From assembly GCF_011355085.1 (NCBI RefSeq), contig NZ_VXCP01000014.1:62001-126000 (forward strand): a stretch of 64,000 nt of DNA, written 5' to 3'. Shown here in pieces: positions 35,258-44,343 of this stretch. The notes under the pieces were generated by a model. It saw nothing but the letters and a program-made list of their open reading frames with translations, ran no database searches and was not told where the DNA came from. The position numbers and the translations under genes are program-made. Source of the DNA: Pseudomonas akapageensis (lineage in GTDB: Bacteria; Pseudomonadota; Gammaproteobacteria; Pseudomonadales; Pseudomonadaceae). The number at the start of each line of letters is the position of its first letter. Positions within the stretch are counted from its first letter, which is position 1.

Positions 35258-37588
35258 TCAGAAGTGGAAGTTGGTGCTCAGCAATGCCGTACGACCCGGC
35301 GCCTGGTTGGCGAAGTGGGTGGAGAAGGCCTTGTCGTAGTAGGTTTCGTCGGTCAGGTTCTGCACGTTCAGCTGCAGGTCGACGTTTTTGCTTAGCTTGT
35401 AGGCGGCCATGGCGTCGTAACGAACATAGGAATCAACCATGGTGGTGTTGGCTACGCTGCCGAACACATCATCGACGTAGAACGCGCCACCACCGATGGT
35501 CAGCCTCGGCGTGACCTGATAGGTCGTCCAGAGGGTGCCGCTGTTTTTCGGCGTGTTAGGCAGTTCGTTGCCATTGGTAACGCTGAGCGGACCGCCATCG
35601 ACTTGCTCGCTGTCCATATAGGCGTAGCCGGCGAAGACCTGCCATTTGTCAGTGAGCTTGCCGCTGGCCGAAAGCTCGATACCTTGAACGCGGGTTTTGC
35701 CGGCGTTTTCGAACGAGGTGCTATCGACTTGAACGCGGGCGTTGTCTTTCTCGGTGCGGAAGATATCGGCGGTCAGCGACAGGCGCTCGTTCAGCAGGTC
35801 CCACTTGGTACCGATTTCGTAGTTCTTGGTGGTTTCCGGCTCCATGTCGCTCTTGAGCAGGTTGCCGTTACGGTCCGGTGTGCCGCCCAGCGGATTGATC
35901 TCCGAGCCTTCACCCAGGGAGTTGCCTGGTGGCGTGGCAGAGGTGGCGTAGGACGCGTAGATGCTGCCGTTTTCGGCTGGCTTGTAGACGACGCCGAACT
36001 GACCGGTGACGAACTCGCTGGTGTCTTCGCCTTTGACGGGTACTCCGTTGGTCACGACAGTCGCGCCGGAAGCTGCACGGGAGCGGTACTTGGTTTCGAA
36101 ATGGTCATAACGCAGGCCCATGTTCACCAGCCATTGCGACGACAGTTCCAGGGTGTCGAACACGTAGATGGCACGTGTGTTGGCATCGGTGTCGATGCTG
36201 GCATAGTTGCGCGAGATTGCACCGTTCCACGGATCGCTCGGCGTCGGGTTGGACAGCGAGGTGCAGTTGAAACCGCTCGGCGCGCCGATCATTGCCGGTG
36301 TGCAGTTGGTGCTAGGCGTTCCGCCCGGGGTTGCCGGTGTGGTGTCAGTGTTGACGTTGTACGAGGACCGCTCGCCTTCTTCACGGGTGAACTCGATACC
36401 GGTGGAGAAGCTGTTCTTGAAGCCAGCGATGTAGACGTCACCAAACAGATCGGTCTGGTTGGTGGTGGTGCTGGTGTTGCTGACACGGGTGTTGGCCCGG
36501 CGCCAGACGCTACCGTTATTGACGTTGCCCTTGCTGTCGTCTGGCTGGGTCAGGATGTAGTCCTGCATGGTGCTGCCGTGACGCAGGGTGTTCTTGACGG
36601 TCAGCGCTTCGCTCAGGTCGTGCTCGATGGCGATGGTCGCGATATCGGCGCGGGTCTTGCGGAAGTCGCGATCGGTCAGGCCATAGAAGTTGCTGCTGTC
36701 GCCGCCGTCGTCAGGCTTGTCCGGATTGGCCTTGGTGCGAGCCGGCGCAAGGCCGGTAGGGATGGAGTAAGGAATGCCCGAATCCGGCAGGTCGTCGCTT
36801 TCCAGGTGGTAGAAATCGAGGTTGAGGCGGGTTTCGGTACCCAGGCCAAACGCCAGGGATGGGGCGACACCCCAGCGATCGTAATTCACGCTGTCGCGGC
36901 CGGCGACGTTGCTCTGGTGGCTCAGCAGGTTCAGACGGCCAGCGGCGTTGTCAGTGAACTGATAGTTGCCGTCGATGGTGTAGCGTTGGGTCTGGTCGGA
37001 GCCCCATGTGAAGCCACCGTCGAACGAGTCGCCCAGGTGCGCCTTCTTGCTCACCATGTTGATGGTGCCGCCGGCTGCGCCACGGCCGCCGATGGCGGAG
37101 TTCGGGCCTTTGCTCACTTCGATCGATTCAATGGCGAAGATTTCGCGGGTCTGGGAGCCGGTGTCGCGCACGTTGTCCAGGTAAGTGTCGCCCTGGGCGT
37201 CGAAACCACGGATGAACGGACGGTCGCCTTGCGGGTTGCCGCCTTCACCGGCGCCGAAGGTGATGCCTGGGATGGTGCGCAGCGCGTCCTGCATGGTCAG
37301 GGCACCGGTGTCCTTGATCACTTGCTGCGGGATCACGGTCACTGAACGAGGGGTGTCTACCAGCGGCTCGGTGTATTTCTGCGAAGAAGCCTTGTCGACC
37401 TTGTAATCGGTGCTTTCCTGCTGCGCTTCGCCGGTGATGCTGGTGGCATCCAGGGCGATGGCCTTGTCTTTGCTCGAAGCATCTGCTGCGTAGGCCAGGT
37501 GTGGTGCAGACGTGGCTGTAATCGCCATGCCGATTGCAGAGGCAAGCAGGCGTGGTGAAGTAGCAGGTGAGACAAGTTGGCGCGACAT
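35258..37588 (-). CDS. piuA: TonB-dependent catecholate siderophore receptor (PiuA/Fiu-like)
   Basis: 776-residue outer-membrane receptor. A signal peptide runs to about residue 35 (HLAYAA). The plug domain follows with PRSVTVIPQQVIKDTGALTM and KGPNSAIGGRGAAGGTINMV. A 22-strand barrel ends in the outer-membrane signature phenylalanine (LLSTNFHF). PiuA/Fiu receptors import iron-catechol complexes and also admit siderophore-conjugated beta-lactams. ATG at 37588 follows GGGGAGAGG. It is divergent from piuC, with Fur-type boxes between them. Gene order piuB-piuA-piuC-Sel1 matches P. aeruginosa. Confidence 0.93.
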   Translation of the reverse strand: MSRQLVSPATSPRLLASAIGMAITATSAPHLAYAADASSKDKAIALDATSITGEAQQESTDYKVDKASSQKYTEPLVDTPRSVTVIPQQVIKDTGALTMQDALRTIPGITFGAGEGGNPQGDRPFIRGFDAQGDTYLDNVRDTGSQTREIFAIESIEVSKGPNSAIGGRGAAGGTINMVSKKAHLGDSFDGGFTWGSDQTQRYTIDGNYQFTDNAAGRLNLLSHQSNVAGRDSVNYDRWGVAPSLAFGLGTETRLNLDFYHLESDDLPDSGIPYSIPTGLAPARTKANPDKPDDGGDSSNFYGLTDRDFRKTRADIATIAIEHDLSEALTVKNTLRHGSTMQDYILTQPDDSKGNVNNGSVWRRANTRVSNTSTTTNQTDLFGDVYIAGFKNSFSTGIEFTREEGERSSYNVNTDTTPATPGGTPSTNCTPAMIGAPSGFNCTSLSNPTPSDPWNGAISRNYASIDTDANTRAIYVFDTLELSSQWLVNMGLRYDHFETKYRSRAASGATVVTNGVPVKGEDTSEFVTGQFGVVYKPAENGSIYASYATSATPPGNSLGEGSEINPLGGTPDRNGNLLKSDMEPETTKNYEIGTKWDLLNERLSLTADIFRTEKDNARVQVDSTSFENAGKTRVQGIELSASGKLTDKWQVFAGYAYMDSEQVDGGPLSVTNGNELPNTPKNSGTLWTTYQVTPRLTIGGGAFYVDDVFGSVANTTMVDSYVRYDAMAAYKLSKNVDLQLNVQNLTDETYYDKAFSTHFANQAPGRTALLSTNFHF

Positions 37589-37649
37589 TGTAGGACCTCT
37601 CCCCAAGGTTTGAAGGCCGCGGAATATAGGGTAAATGTGTATCCCTATC

Positions 37650-37672
37650 AATTGAGATGCATTGCTATTTGC
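37650..37672 (-). promoter_or_regulatory. Fur box for piuA
   Basis: Read leftward, GCAAATAGCAATGCATCTCA followed by ATTG resembles Pseudomonas Fur sites, which centre on AATGCAT/ATTCTC. It lies about 62-84 bp upstream of the piuA ATG. Confidence 0.6.
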
Positions 37673-37757
37673 GTTCTATTTACATTCTTTACACATTCGG
37701 TTGAGTGATTTTTCTTTTTCGTCTGCTACAAATGGCGCAAGGGCTTGTGCGTAGTCA

Positions 37758-37778
37758 CTGAGAATCAATATCATTGGC
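37758..37778 (+). promoter_or_regulatory. Fur box for piuC
   Basis: TGAGAATCAATATCATTGGC is close to the Fur consensus GATAATGATAATCATTATC. It lies about 28-48 bp upstream of the piuC ATG, where Fur-Fe(II) would repress. Confidence 0.65.
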
Positions 37779-37805
37779 ATCTTTTTTGTTCTCAGGTGCC
37801 GCGCC

Positions 37806-38486
37806 ATGCTGTTACACATTCCCGGCCTGTTTTCTCGCGAGGAAGTGCTGCGCATCCGCGAAGCTCTGGAACAGGCCGATTGGGCCGATGGCAAGATTAC
37901 TGCCGGTCACCAATCGGCCAAGGCCAAGCACAACCTGCAGCTGCCCGAAGGGCATCCCCTGGCCAAGGAAATCGGCGCGGCCATGCTCGAGCGGTTGTGG
38001 GCCAACCCGCGATTCATGTCCGCAGCTTTGCCGCACAAGGTGTTCCCTCCACTGCTCAATTGCTACCGGGAAGGGGGCAATTTCGATTTCCATATCGACA
38101 ACGCCATTCGCCAGCCCAAGGGCAGCCACGAACGGGTGCGCACTGACCTGTCGTCGACCGTTTTCTTCAGCGATCCGGATGACTACGACGGCGGTGAACT
38201 GGAAATCCAGGACACGTTCGGTTTGCAAAGGGTCAAATTGCCGGCCGGGGACATGGTCCTGTACCCCGGTACCAGCCTGCACAAGGTCAATGCCGTCACC
38301 CGGGGCGCGCGCTATGCCTCGTTCTTCTGGACGCAGAGCCTGGTGCGCGAAGACAGCCAGCGTACCCTGCTGTTCGAGATGGATGGGGCGATTCAGAACC
38401 TGACCCGGGACGTGCCGGATCATCCGGCGCTGATTCAGTTGACTGGCACCTACCATAATCTGTTGCGTCGCTGGGCAGAGGTCTAG
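37806..38486 (+). CDS. piuC: Fe(II)/2-oxoglutarate-dependent PKHD-type dioxygenase PiuC
   Basis: 226-residue cytoplasmic oxygenase. Iron ligands His96 and Asp98 (FDFHIDNAI) and His159 (GTSLHKV), with the 2-oxoglutarate-binding Arg169 region ([11 protein letters not shown]), are all intact. PiuC is encoded with the PiuA receptor and is needed for its proper function in some pseudomonads; its substrate is not settled. It is preceded by a Fur-type box and followed by the Sel1 gene 3 bp downstream, so they are co-transcribed. Confidence 0.94.
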   Translation: MLLHIPGLFSREEVLRIREALEQADWADGKITAGHQSAKAKHNLQLPEGHPLAKEIGAAMLERLWANPRFMSAALPHKVFPPLLNCYREGGNFDFHIDNAIRQPKGSHERVRTDLSSTVFFSDPDDYDGGELEIQDTFGLQRVKLPAGDMVLYPGTSLHKVNAVTRGARYASFFWTQSLVREDSQRTLLFEMDGAIQNLTRDVPDHPALIQLTGTYHNLLRRWAEV

Positions 38487-38489
38487 GTC

Positions 38490-39248
38490 GTGGGAATCCG
38501 TCTGCGACACAAGGAAATGCTCGACGGCGAGCAATTTGCCGCGATGCTCGGGAAAAGTCCGGCCCATGCCGCGCAGGGGATTCTTGCCGCTGCTGCGCAG
38601 AATGTCGTTCAGGCCCAGACCCTGCTGGGACAAATTCTGCTCGACGGGCATGGCATCGAACGGGATGAAGCATTGGCCCGGCGCTGGTTCGAGATCGCGG
38701 CCAACCAGGGCGATGCGATGGCCCGCAACATGTTCGGGCGCTGTCTGGAACATGGCTGGGGTGGGGCGGCGAACGCCTCTGCGGCGGCGCAGCACTACCG
38801 TATTGCGGCCGAAGCCGGGTTGGATTGGGGCCTGTACAACTTTGCCAATCTCCTGGCGACGGGCCGTGGTATTGCCCAGGACAATGGCTTGGCACTGACC
38901 TGCTATCGCCGGGCAGCCGAAATGGGCCATGCCAAGTCCATGAACCTGTTGGGGCGTTATCTGGAAGAGGGACTGCATTGTGCCGTTGACCGGGCCGCCG
39001 CCGCCGACTGGTACCGGCGTTCGGCCGAAGCCGGGGATTTTCGTGGGCAGTTCAGCCATGCGGCCGTGCTGGTCGACCAGGGACATATCGAGCAGGCCAT
39101 CGTTTGGCTGCGCAAGGCGCTGGCAGAGGGCAACGTGAATTTCCTGCGGGTCAGCAGCCAGGCACTGTTACAGGCCGGCCACGCGCAAATTCGCGCCCTT
39201 GCCGAGGATTATAGGACGCGCTTGCTGGAGCTCGAACGCCAGGCATAG
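38490..39248 (+). CDS. Sel1-repeat protein of the piu cluster
   Basis: 252 residues of helical Sel1/TPR-like repeats. Recurrent units contain A..LLG..LLDGHGIERDE.LA..WFE.AA..GDA.A and NLLATGRGIAQDNGLALTCY. It has no signal peptide. Such solenoids bind proteins; the conserved position after piuC suggests a role in the same iron pathway. It starts with GTG at 38490, 3 bp after the piuC stop, and must rely on coupling. Confidence 0.85.
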   Translation: MGIRLRHKEMLDGEQFAAMLGKSPAHAAQGILAAAAQNVVQAQTLLGQILLDGHGIERDEALARRWFEIAANQGDAMARNMFGRCLEHGWGGAANASAAAQHYRIAAEAGLDWGLYNFANLLATGRGIAQDNGLALTCYRRAAEMGHAKSMNLLGRYLEEGLHCAVDRAAAADWYRRSAEAGDFRGQFSHAAVLVDQGHIEQAIVWLRKALAEGNVNFLRVSSQALLQAGHAQIRALAEDYRTRLLELERQA

Positions 39249-39295
39249 ACAGGTCCTTTGCGAAATTGCGGGGTCTTCGTGGCAAACGGCGGACC

Positions 39296-39402
39296 CTGTA
39301 GCAGCTGCCGTAAGGCTGCGTCGAGGTCCGCAGGACCTCCAACAATCTCGAAATCCAGCGCCCGCTACGCGCGCGGACGCAGCCTGACGGCAGCTGCTAC
39401 AG
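39296..39402. repeat. REPIN-like inverted repeat
   Basis: CTGTAGCAGCTGCCGT (39296-39311) with AGGCTGCGTC, and GACGCAGCCT with ACGGCAGCTGCTACAG (to 39402), are inverted arms around a palindromic interior. It lies between the Sel1 gene and the speC terminator. Confidence 0.85.
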
Positions 39403-39420
39403 TTGATTGCGGCAGGCATA

Positions 39421-39452
39421 AAAAAGCCCGGGTCAGTGCCCGGGCTTTTTCC
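39421..39452. terminator. Bidirectional intrinsic terminator
   Basis: AAAAAGCCCGGG and CCCGGGCTTTTT flank TCAGTG. T-runs on both strands allow it to end speC (leftward) and the piuC-Sel1 operon (rightward). Confidence 0.85.
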
Positions 39453-39472
39453 ATCCTGCGTAAAGTAAACGC

Positions 39473-40636
39473 TTAGATGTAGAAGGATTTCAGCGGTGGG
39501 AAGCCGTTGAATTCCACAGCGCTGTAGCTGGTGGTGTAGGCGCCGGTCGACAGCCAGTACAGGCGGTCACCGATGGCCAGGTTCAGCGGCAGGCCGTACT
39601 TGTAGTTCTCGTACATGATGTCGGCGCTGTCGCAGGTAGGGCCGGCGATGACCACTTCTTCCACTTCACCGTTCTTCTCGGTCCAGATCGGGAATTTGAT
39701 GGCTTCGTCCATGGTTTCGATCAGGCCGCTGAACTTGCCCACGTCGGTGTAGACCCAACGTTCGACGGCGGTACGCGATTTACGCGCAACCAGCACGACT
39801 TCACTGACCAGAATGCCGGAGTTGGCAATCAGCGAACGGCCCGGCTCCAGGATGATTTCCGGCAGGTCGTCGCCGAAGTCTTCCTTGAGGAAGCGGATGA
39901 TCTCTTCGGCGTAGGTTTCCAGGCTGTTGGTACGGGTGATGTAGTTGGCCGGGAAGCCGCCACCCATGTTGATCAGCTTGAGTTCGATGCCGTCTTCTTC
40001 TTTCAGGCGCTCGAAGATCACCTTGACCTTGGCGATGGCCGCGTCCCAGACGCTGATGTCGCGCTGCTGGGATCCCACGTGGAACGACACGCCGTAAGGC
40101 ACCAGGCCCAGGTCGCGAGCCAGGATCAGCAGGTCCATGGCCATGTCGGTCTGGCAGCCGAACTTGCGCGACAGCGGCCAGTCGGCCGTGGTCGAGCCTT
40201 CGGTGAGGATACGTACGTAGACTTTCGAACCCGGGGCGGCCTTGGCGATGTTGCGCAGGTCGGCTTCGGAATCGGTCGCGTACAGGCGCACGCCCTTCTC
40301 GTAGAAGTAGCGGATGTCCTTGGATTTCTTGATGGTGTTGCCGTAGCTGATGCGATCGGCGCTGACGCCGCGGTCCAGGACCTTGTCCAGCTCGTAGATC
40401 GAGGCGATGTCGAAGCTCGAGCCTTTTTCCTTGAGCAGGTCGATGATCTCGACGGCCGGGTTGGCCTTGACCGCATAGTAGACCTTGGCGAATTCGAAAC
40501 CGGCGCGCAGGTCGTCATAGGCCTGGCTGATCATCTGGGTATCGATGAGTACGAACGGGGTTTCTTGCTTGTCGGCGAACGCCTTCATTTTCTTGAAGGT
40601 ATCACGCGCGAAATAGTCTTCGACCTGAATCGACAT
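39473..40636 (-). CDS. speC: Ornithine decarboxylase (alanine-racemase-fold)
   Basis: 387-residue PLP enzyme making putrescine from ornithine. Lys57 (YAVKANP) binds PLP, His186 is in FHVGSQ, EPGR is at 264-267, and Cys335 in AGPTCDSADIM supplies the partner-subunit active-site residue. This is the eukaryote-like, short form used by Pseudomonas. ATG at 40636 is the right size for the family; the frame extends to 40723. Upstream a long leader holds a terminator-like hairpin. Confidence 0.96.
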   Translation of the reverse strand: MSIQVEDYFARDTFKKMKAFADKQETPFVLIDTQMISQAYDDLRAGFEFAKVYYAVKANPAVEIIDLLKEKGSSFDIASIYELDKVLDRGVSADRISYGNTIKKSKDIRYFYEKGVRLYATDSEADLRNIAKAAPGSKVYVRILTEGSTTADWPLSRKFGCQTDMAMDLLILARDLGLVPYGVSFHVGSQQRDISVWDAAIAKVKVIFERLKEEDGIELKLINMGGGFPANYITRTNSLETYAEEIIRFLKEDFGDDLPEIILEPGRSLIANSGILVSEVVLVARKSRTAVERWVYTDVGKFSGLIETMDEAIKFPIWTEKNGEVEEVVIAGPTCDSADIMYENYKYGLPLNLAIGDRLYWLSTGAYTTSYSAVEFNGFPPLKSFYI

Positions 40637-40732
40637 GCTAGGGACTCCATGGGCAAACTGAAAAAATAAGTGGCTGCAAATGAACGCCCTCCGTATCCCC
40701 ACTTTGGTTCGCCTACTTCCCAAGGCATGTCG

Positions 40733-40791
40733 CCGAAAGCAAAAAGGTCATCCGTGCCCTCTGAACCGGGCGTTACGGGTGACCTTGCTGT
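40733..40791 (-). promoter_or_regulatory. Terminator-like hairpin in the speC leader
   Basis: Read leftward, AGCAAGGTCACCCGTAACGC CCGG and then AGAGGGCACGGATGACCTTT plus TTGCTTT form a long stem (AAGGTCA, CCGT, GCCC pairing with TGACCTT, ACGG, GGGC) followed by T-rich sequence. It lies about 100-155 nt before the speC start on the speC strand. It could be an attenuator or the end of a small upstream RNA. Confidence 0.5.
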
Positions 40792-40799
40792 CTCGTCGT

Positions 40800-41335
40800 C
40801 AGTACTTGAGCCGGATGGATCGTTTCCAGCATGGACGTTCGGCGCGAACTTTAGGACCTGAGAGCGTTGAGATCAACAAAAAATGTCGCATTTCTACACG
40901 CGCTCGTCGCGGGAGCAGGGTCAGGTACTGGTTTAACTGACCTTGATGACAGGCTGACGTTCCCCGCAGCCGGGGGTTGCTGGATGGAAATTCGACGACC
41001 GGGGGTCGTCCCTCGGATCAGACAACTGCTTGCACCAGGCAGTGTTTGGAAGAAACCAGAGACCGGTTGGATGAGCAAACTCGTTGCGCGAATGGGTTAA
41101 GCGTTTGCCTTTTACTGAGGTTGTCAGAAATATCTTTCGTTGTAAGCGGAAGCAACTTGCAGTGGTCTCGGATGCATGTGTAAAGGCCATCATTTACCAT
41201 TAAATCGTCCTGAACAAAACCACGCCAAGCAAATGCACCAACAACAATAGATCCAATGACAGGTTTTTTGACGCTGCGTTCAGTTCAGGGGCTTTTGGCT
41301 CGATAATAATATTTGCGATAAGGGAGTTAACATTC
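40800..41335. other. Gene-free stretch between speC leader and secreted-protein gene
   Basis: About 535 bp. Short open frames on both strands lack ribosome sites or motifs, and I call none. The composition becomes A+T-richer toward the right. GGGAG before 41336 is the ribosome site of the next gene. Confidence 0.45.
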
Positions 41336-41785
41336 ATGGATGTATCAAGGTCACAATTAATAACGCTGGCAATCACTGCGGTCACTGCTGCGGGTTCGGC
41401 TCAGGCTGGCCCGTCAGTCTCAGTGACATTCAAGAATTTTGGGGCTGCTGACGCGCTTTACAAACCCGTCACGAAAAATGAGCTCTCTACTCAGCTCAAT
41501 GCGAAATCGAAGCCTCATGCTTCAGTCAAGAGTGGAGGTGTTGATAGTTATACTGTGCAGAGCAATATTTCCCCGGATGCCAACTACGCTAGTTTGCGCT
41601 ACACGATAGGTGGTAAGACCTGCATTTTTCATACAACTTTTGTTGCTGCGCCAGGAGCGCTGGGCTCGAAAGTGCCGAAGTGGAAAAACACCGCTACCCC
41701 TAGCGGTGGAGCAACCTGTACGGCGAAGACTACTGCACGGAACGCAACAACGTACGATTGGTCAGTCGAATATACGATGAAGTAA
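41336..41785 (+). CDS. Small secreted protein, unknown
   Basis: 149 residues. A signal peptide ends SAQA at residue 24. The mature part is rich in Ser/Thr/Lys and strand-like (SVSVTFKNFG, GVDSYTVQSN, SLRYTIGGKTCIF), with two Cys (about 101 and 127) that could pair. It looks like a small beta-sandwich. GGGAG lies eight to ten bases before the ATG. Codon use is A+T-richer than the core. It precedes another hypothetical gene, and both interrupt the conserved speC-fecI order. I do not recognise the family. Confidence 0.75.
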   Translation: MDVSRSQLITLAITAVTAAGSAQAGPSVSVTFKNFGAADALYKPVTKNELSTQLNAKSKPHASVKSGGVDSYTVQSNISPDANYASLRYTIGGKTCIFHTTFVAAPGALGSKVPKWKNTATPSGGATCTAKTTARNATTYDWSVEYTMK

Positions 41786-41896
41786 TACGCAAGGCGTGCC
41801 TCATGGTGCGTTCGCTTCAGGCCACAATTTGCCATGGATGATTGGCTAGGTGGCCTGACGCACTCCCGGGAAGCTTTAATAAAAAGAGGTGTCATC

Positions 41897-42655
41897 ATGA
41901 TAACTTTAGCAAGTTTGTCTATGCTCGTTAATCGCCAAGCTGCCAATGTTTCTGCATCTTCAACTCAAGCAATTGCGAGGTCCAGCGCTGGTGCGGTAGA
42001 TCAAGGTGCAAAAAAAACCGAAGGCTCTAGCACTATTTCTTCGCTTGCCCAGCAATTAAGTGAAAGTGCCGCGCGGGCCGAAGTGCGTGATGCTTCTTTG
42101 AGTAGGAAAGAACTTGGCATGAAGGCTGTGGGATTGCTTGGCCAAATTACGGGGGACGACTACTTTGCCAAAAAAGCCCATCATGATGCTGAAGTTCCGA
42201 ATACAGATGATCCTGAGCTTCTGGCTCGCGCCAGAGAAGCAACGGAGCACGTTAGCGGCAACGGGGCGAACCCTTTTGCAGGTCTGTCACGACATCAACT
42301 TGCATTGATTACCTATGATACGAGCGGAGCCTTCACAGTCAATGAACGAAGAGCCGCGTGGAGTGAGGCGTTTGACCAAGAGTCAACATGGCGTCAAAAG
42401 GTCGTAGCCAGGGCGTGGGATGAAATTAATGCCACAGGAAAACTCACCAACTTTTTTTCTGCTGTACTTGATCATTATGAATCGTTGCCCGGTATCGAGC
42501 AGGTGCAGTACCCCAGCAGTTACAGAGCCCAGTTGCAAGGATGGATAGACTTGGACTTCAACTATTGGACACACTCGGCTGAAGGACGCGGCAGCCCACA
42601 GAGCGTACTGGATAAAATTCTTGATCGAAGCGCCTTCAGTGAACCCAAGAGCTGA
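41897..42655 (+). CDS. Hypothetical Pseudomonas protein
   Basis: 252 residues. It begins MITLASLSMLVNRQAANVSA with a Ser/Ala-rich, disordered N-terminal quarter. A helical body follows: SSLAQQLSESAARAEVRDAS, SRKELGMKAVGLLGQI, DPELLARAREATEHV, and NERRAAWSEAFDQESTWRQK near 157-176. Similar unnamed proteins occur in other pseudomonads as far as I recall. There is no signal peptide or membrane segment. ATG at 41897 follows AGAGGT; an upstream in-frame ATG at 41834 has no site. Role unknown; the N-terminus would suit a protein handled by a specialised secretion route, but that is speculation. Confidence 0.75.
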   Translation: MITLASLSMLVNRQAANVSASSTQAIARSSAGAVDQGAKKTEGSSTISSLAQQLSESAARAEVRDASLSRKELGMKAVGLLGQITGDDYFAKKAHHDAEVPNTDDPELLARAREATEHVSGNGANPFAGLSRHQLALITYDTSGAFTVNERRAAWSEAFDQESTWRQKVVARAWDEINATGKLTNFFSAVLDHYESLPGIEQVQYPSSYRAQLQGWIDLDFNYWTHSAEGRGSPQSVLDKILDRSAFSEPKS

Positions 42656-42736
42656 GGGCCTCAGGCGACGTACGGTCGATTGCGCACGCTAATAAGAAAC
42701 ATTACTATTCGCACCATTCCCCCATAGCGCACGCCG

Positions 42737-43237
42737 ATGACCTGCAAATCGCCTCGCGACAAAGGCTTCCTTGATCACTATCAAGAGCTGATCGGAACCT
42801 GGACTCGCAGGCTGAGCAACCGTCAGCAGGCCGAGGACCTGGCCCATGACGCTTTTGTGCGGGTGCTGGAATCCGCCCCGGTGGCCGTCGAGCAGCCGCG
42901 TGCCTATTTGCATCGAACCGCTCGCAATATCGCCGTGGACAGCTATCGCCGCGAAGATCGCCGCGCACTGCTGGAGCAGGAGACGGTCGAATTTTGCGAA
43001 CCCGACAGCGGTGACCCGGAGGCTTTCGTGCACGCCATCGAACTTGCCGATACCATTGAGCGCGCCTTGGCCCAGTTGCCGCTCAATTGCCGCAAAGTGT
43101 TCATCTGGCAGAAGCTGGAAGGTTTGACCCAGGCGGAAATCGCCGAACGCATGGGGCTGACCAAGAACATGGTCGAAAAGTATATGATCCGCACGCTCCG
43201 GCATTTGCGTGAGCAAATGGATGTGCCCACGAAATGA
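42737..43237 (+). CDS. fecI: FecI-type ECF sigma factor
   Basis: 166-residue extracytoplasmic-function sigma factor. Region 2 includes LAHDAFVRVLESAPV and the -10-binding stretch; region 4 has GLTQAEIAERMGLTKNMVEK. Iron-starvation sigma factors of this class transcribe the neighbouring receptor gene once the FecR regulator is signalled. It overlaps fecR by 4 nt. Confidence 0.93.
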   Translation: MTCKSPRDKGFLDHYQELIGTWTRRLSNRQQAEDLAHDAFVRVLESAPVAVEQPRAYLHRTARNIAVDSYRREDRRALLEQETVEFCEPDSGDPEAFVHAIELADTIERALAQLPLNCRKVFIWQKLEGLTQAEIAERMGLTKNMVEKYMIRTLRHLREQMDVPTK

Positions 43238-44241
43238 GTCAGGCAGAAGATTCCATGAAGGAAAATGCTCAATGCCCCTGCGGGACACAAGCTGTCAGCG
43301 AGCGCGCAGCCTGGTGGTTCGCCCGCGAGCAGGACGGTGCGCTCGAGCCTGAGCAGCGTACGGCATTGGACGCCTGGCTGGCCGAGCACCCGCAACATCG
43401 CCACGAATACGCACTGCTGCAGCATGTCTGGAATGCCACGGACCTGCTGTCGCGTGCGCGTCTGCAAGCCTTGTGCGAGCCGGACCCGGTGCCGCAGTTG
43501 CCTGTCCGTGCCTGGCGCCGCTATGCAGTGGCCGCGAGCTTCATGGTAGTGGCGATAGGTGCGGGGCTGTGGAGTTGGCAGCAGGGTGCCAGTGACTACC
43601 AGGCCAGTTTCCAGACGGCGATGGGCGAGCGGCGGCAAGTGGTCCTGCCCGATGGCTCGAAACTGGATCTCAACGGCCGCACCCGAATCGACGTGCACTT
43701 CGAGGCACGTCGGCGCTCGATCGAGTTGCAGCAGGGCGAGGTCATGTTCAGTGTCGAGCACGACAGTGCCCGGCCCTTTGTGGTGCAGGCCGGCGGGGGC
43801 TCGGTGACTGTGACCGGGACCCGCTTCGACGTGCGCCGTGACCCTGAGCAAACCCGCGTCGCGGTCGAATCCGGCACGGTGCGCGTGCAAGGTCGCGAAG
43901 GCGGGCAGGGGGCGCCGGTGACACTCACTGCCGGTCTCGGTTCGCGCATCAGCACCGGGGGCGATGTGGCTGCGGCCTATGCGGTGAACACCGATGACCT
44001 CACGGCGTGGCGCTCCGGCAAGCTGGTCTTCAACGATGCGCCGCTCAGTGAAGTGGTGCTGGAAGTGTCGCGCTACCGTGACAAGCCGGTCTCGGTGGCC
44101 GCCGGCAAGGCCGCCAATCTGCGCCTGAGCAGTGTCTTCAAGGCCGACGATACCGATGCCCTGTTACGGGTCTTGCCAAGCATCCTGCCGGTGAAGGTAC
44201 AGACGCTCGCCGACGGCTCGACAGAAATTATTGCCCGATAG
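43234..44241 (+). CDS. fecR: FecR-type anti-sigma/signal transducer
   Basis: 335 residues. A cytoplasmic N-terminal sigma-binding part (AAWWFAREQDGALEPEQRTA) leads to a membrane segment near 90-108 and then a periplasmic FecR domain (about 120-335) with VVLPDGSKLDLNGRTRIDVH. It relays ligand binding by the outer-membrane receptor to FecI. It overlaps fecI and precedes fecA by about 100 bp. Confidence 0.93.
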   Translation: MSQAEDSMKENAQCPCGTQAVSERAAWWFAREQDGALEPEQRTALDAWLAEHPQHRHEYALLQHVWNATDLLSRARLQALCEPDPVPQLPVRAWRRYAVAASFMVVAIGAGLWSWQQGASDYQASFQTAMGERRQVVLPDGSKLDLNGRTRIDVHFEARRRSIELQQGEVMFSVEHDSARPFVVQAGGGSVTVTGTRFDVRRDPEQTRVAVESGTVRVQGREGGQGAPVTLTAGLGSRISTGGDVAAAYAVNTDDLTAWRSGKLVFNDAPLSEVVLEVSRYRDKPVSVAAGKAANLRLSSVFKADDTDALLRVLPSILPVKVQTLADGSTEIIAR

Positions 44242-44343
44242 ATTCAGGTTTTTTTTCAGTTGTTCGTCTTCTTTCGCAACTGCAATTGCTTGGCATTTCC
44301 AGTTGCATTTGAGACCACTGAATCATCAGGACAATTCTTCGAA

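Noticed and set aside
40670..41200. Short open frames between speC and the secreted-protein gene
   Set aside because: They overlap one another on both strands and lack ribosome sites and motifs. Part of the region is better explained as the speC leader.
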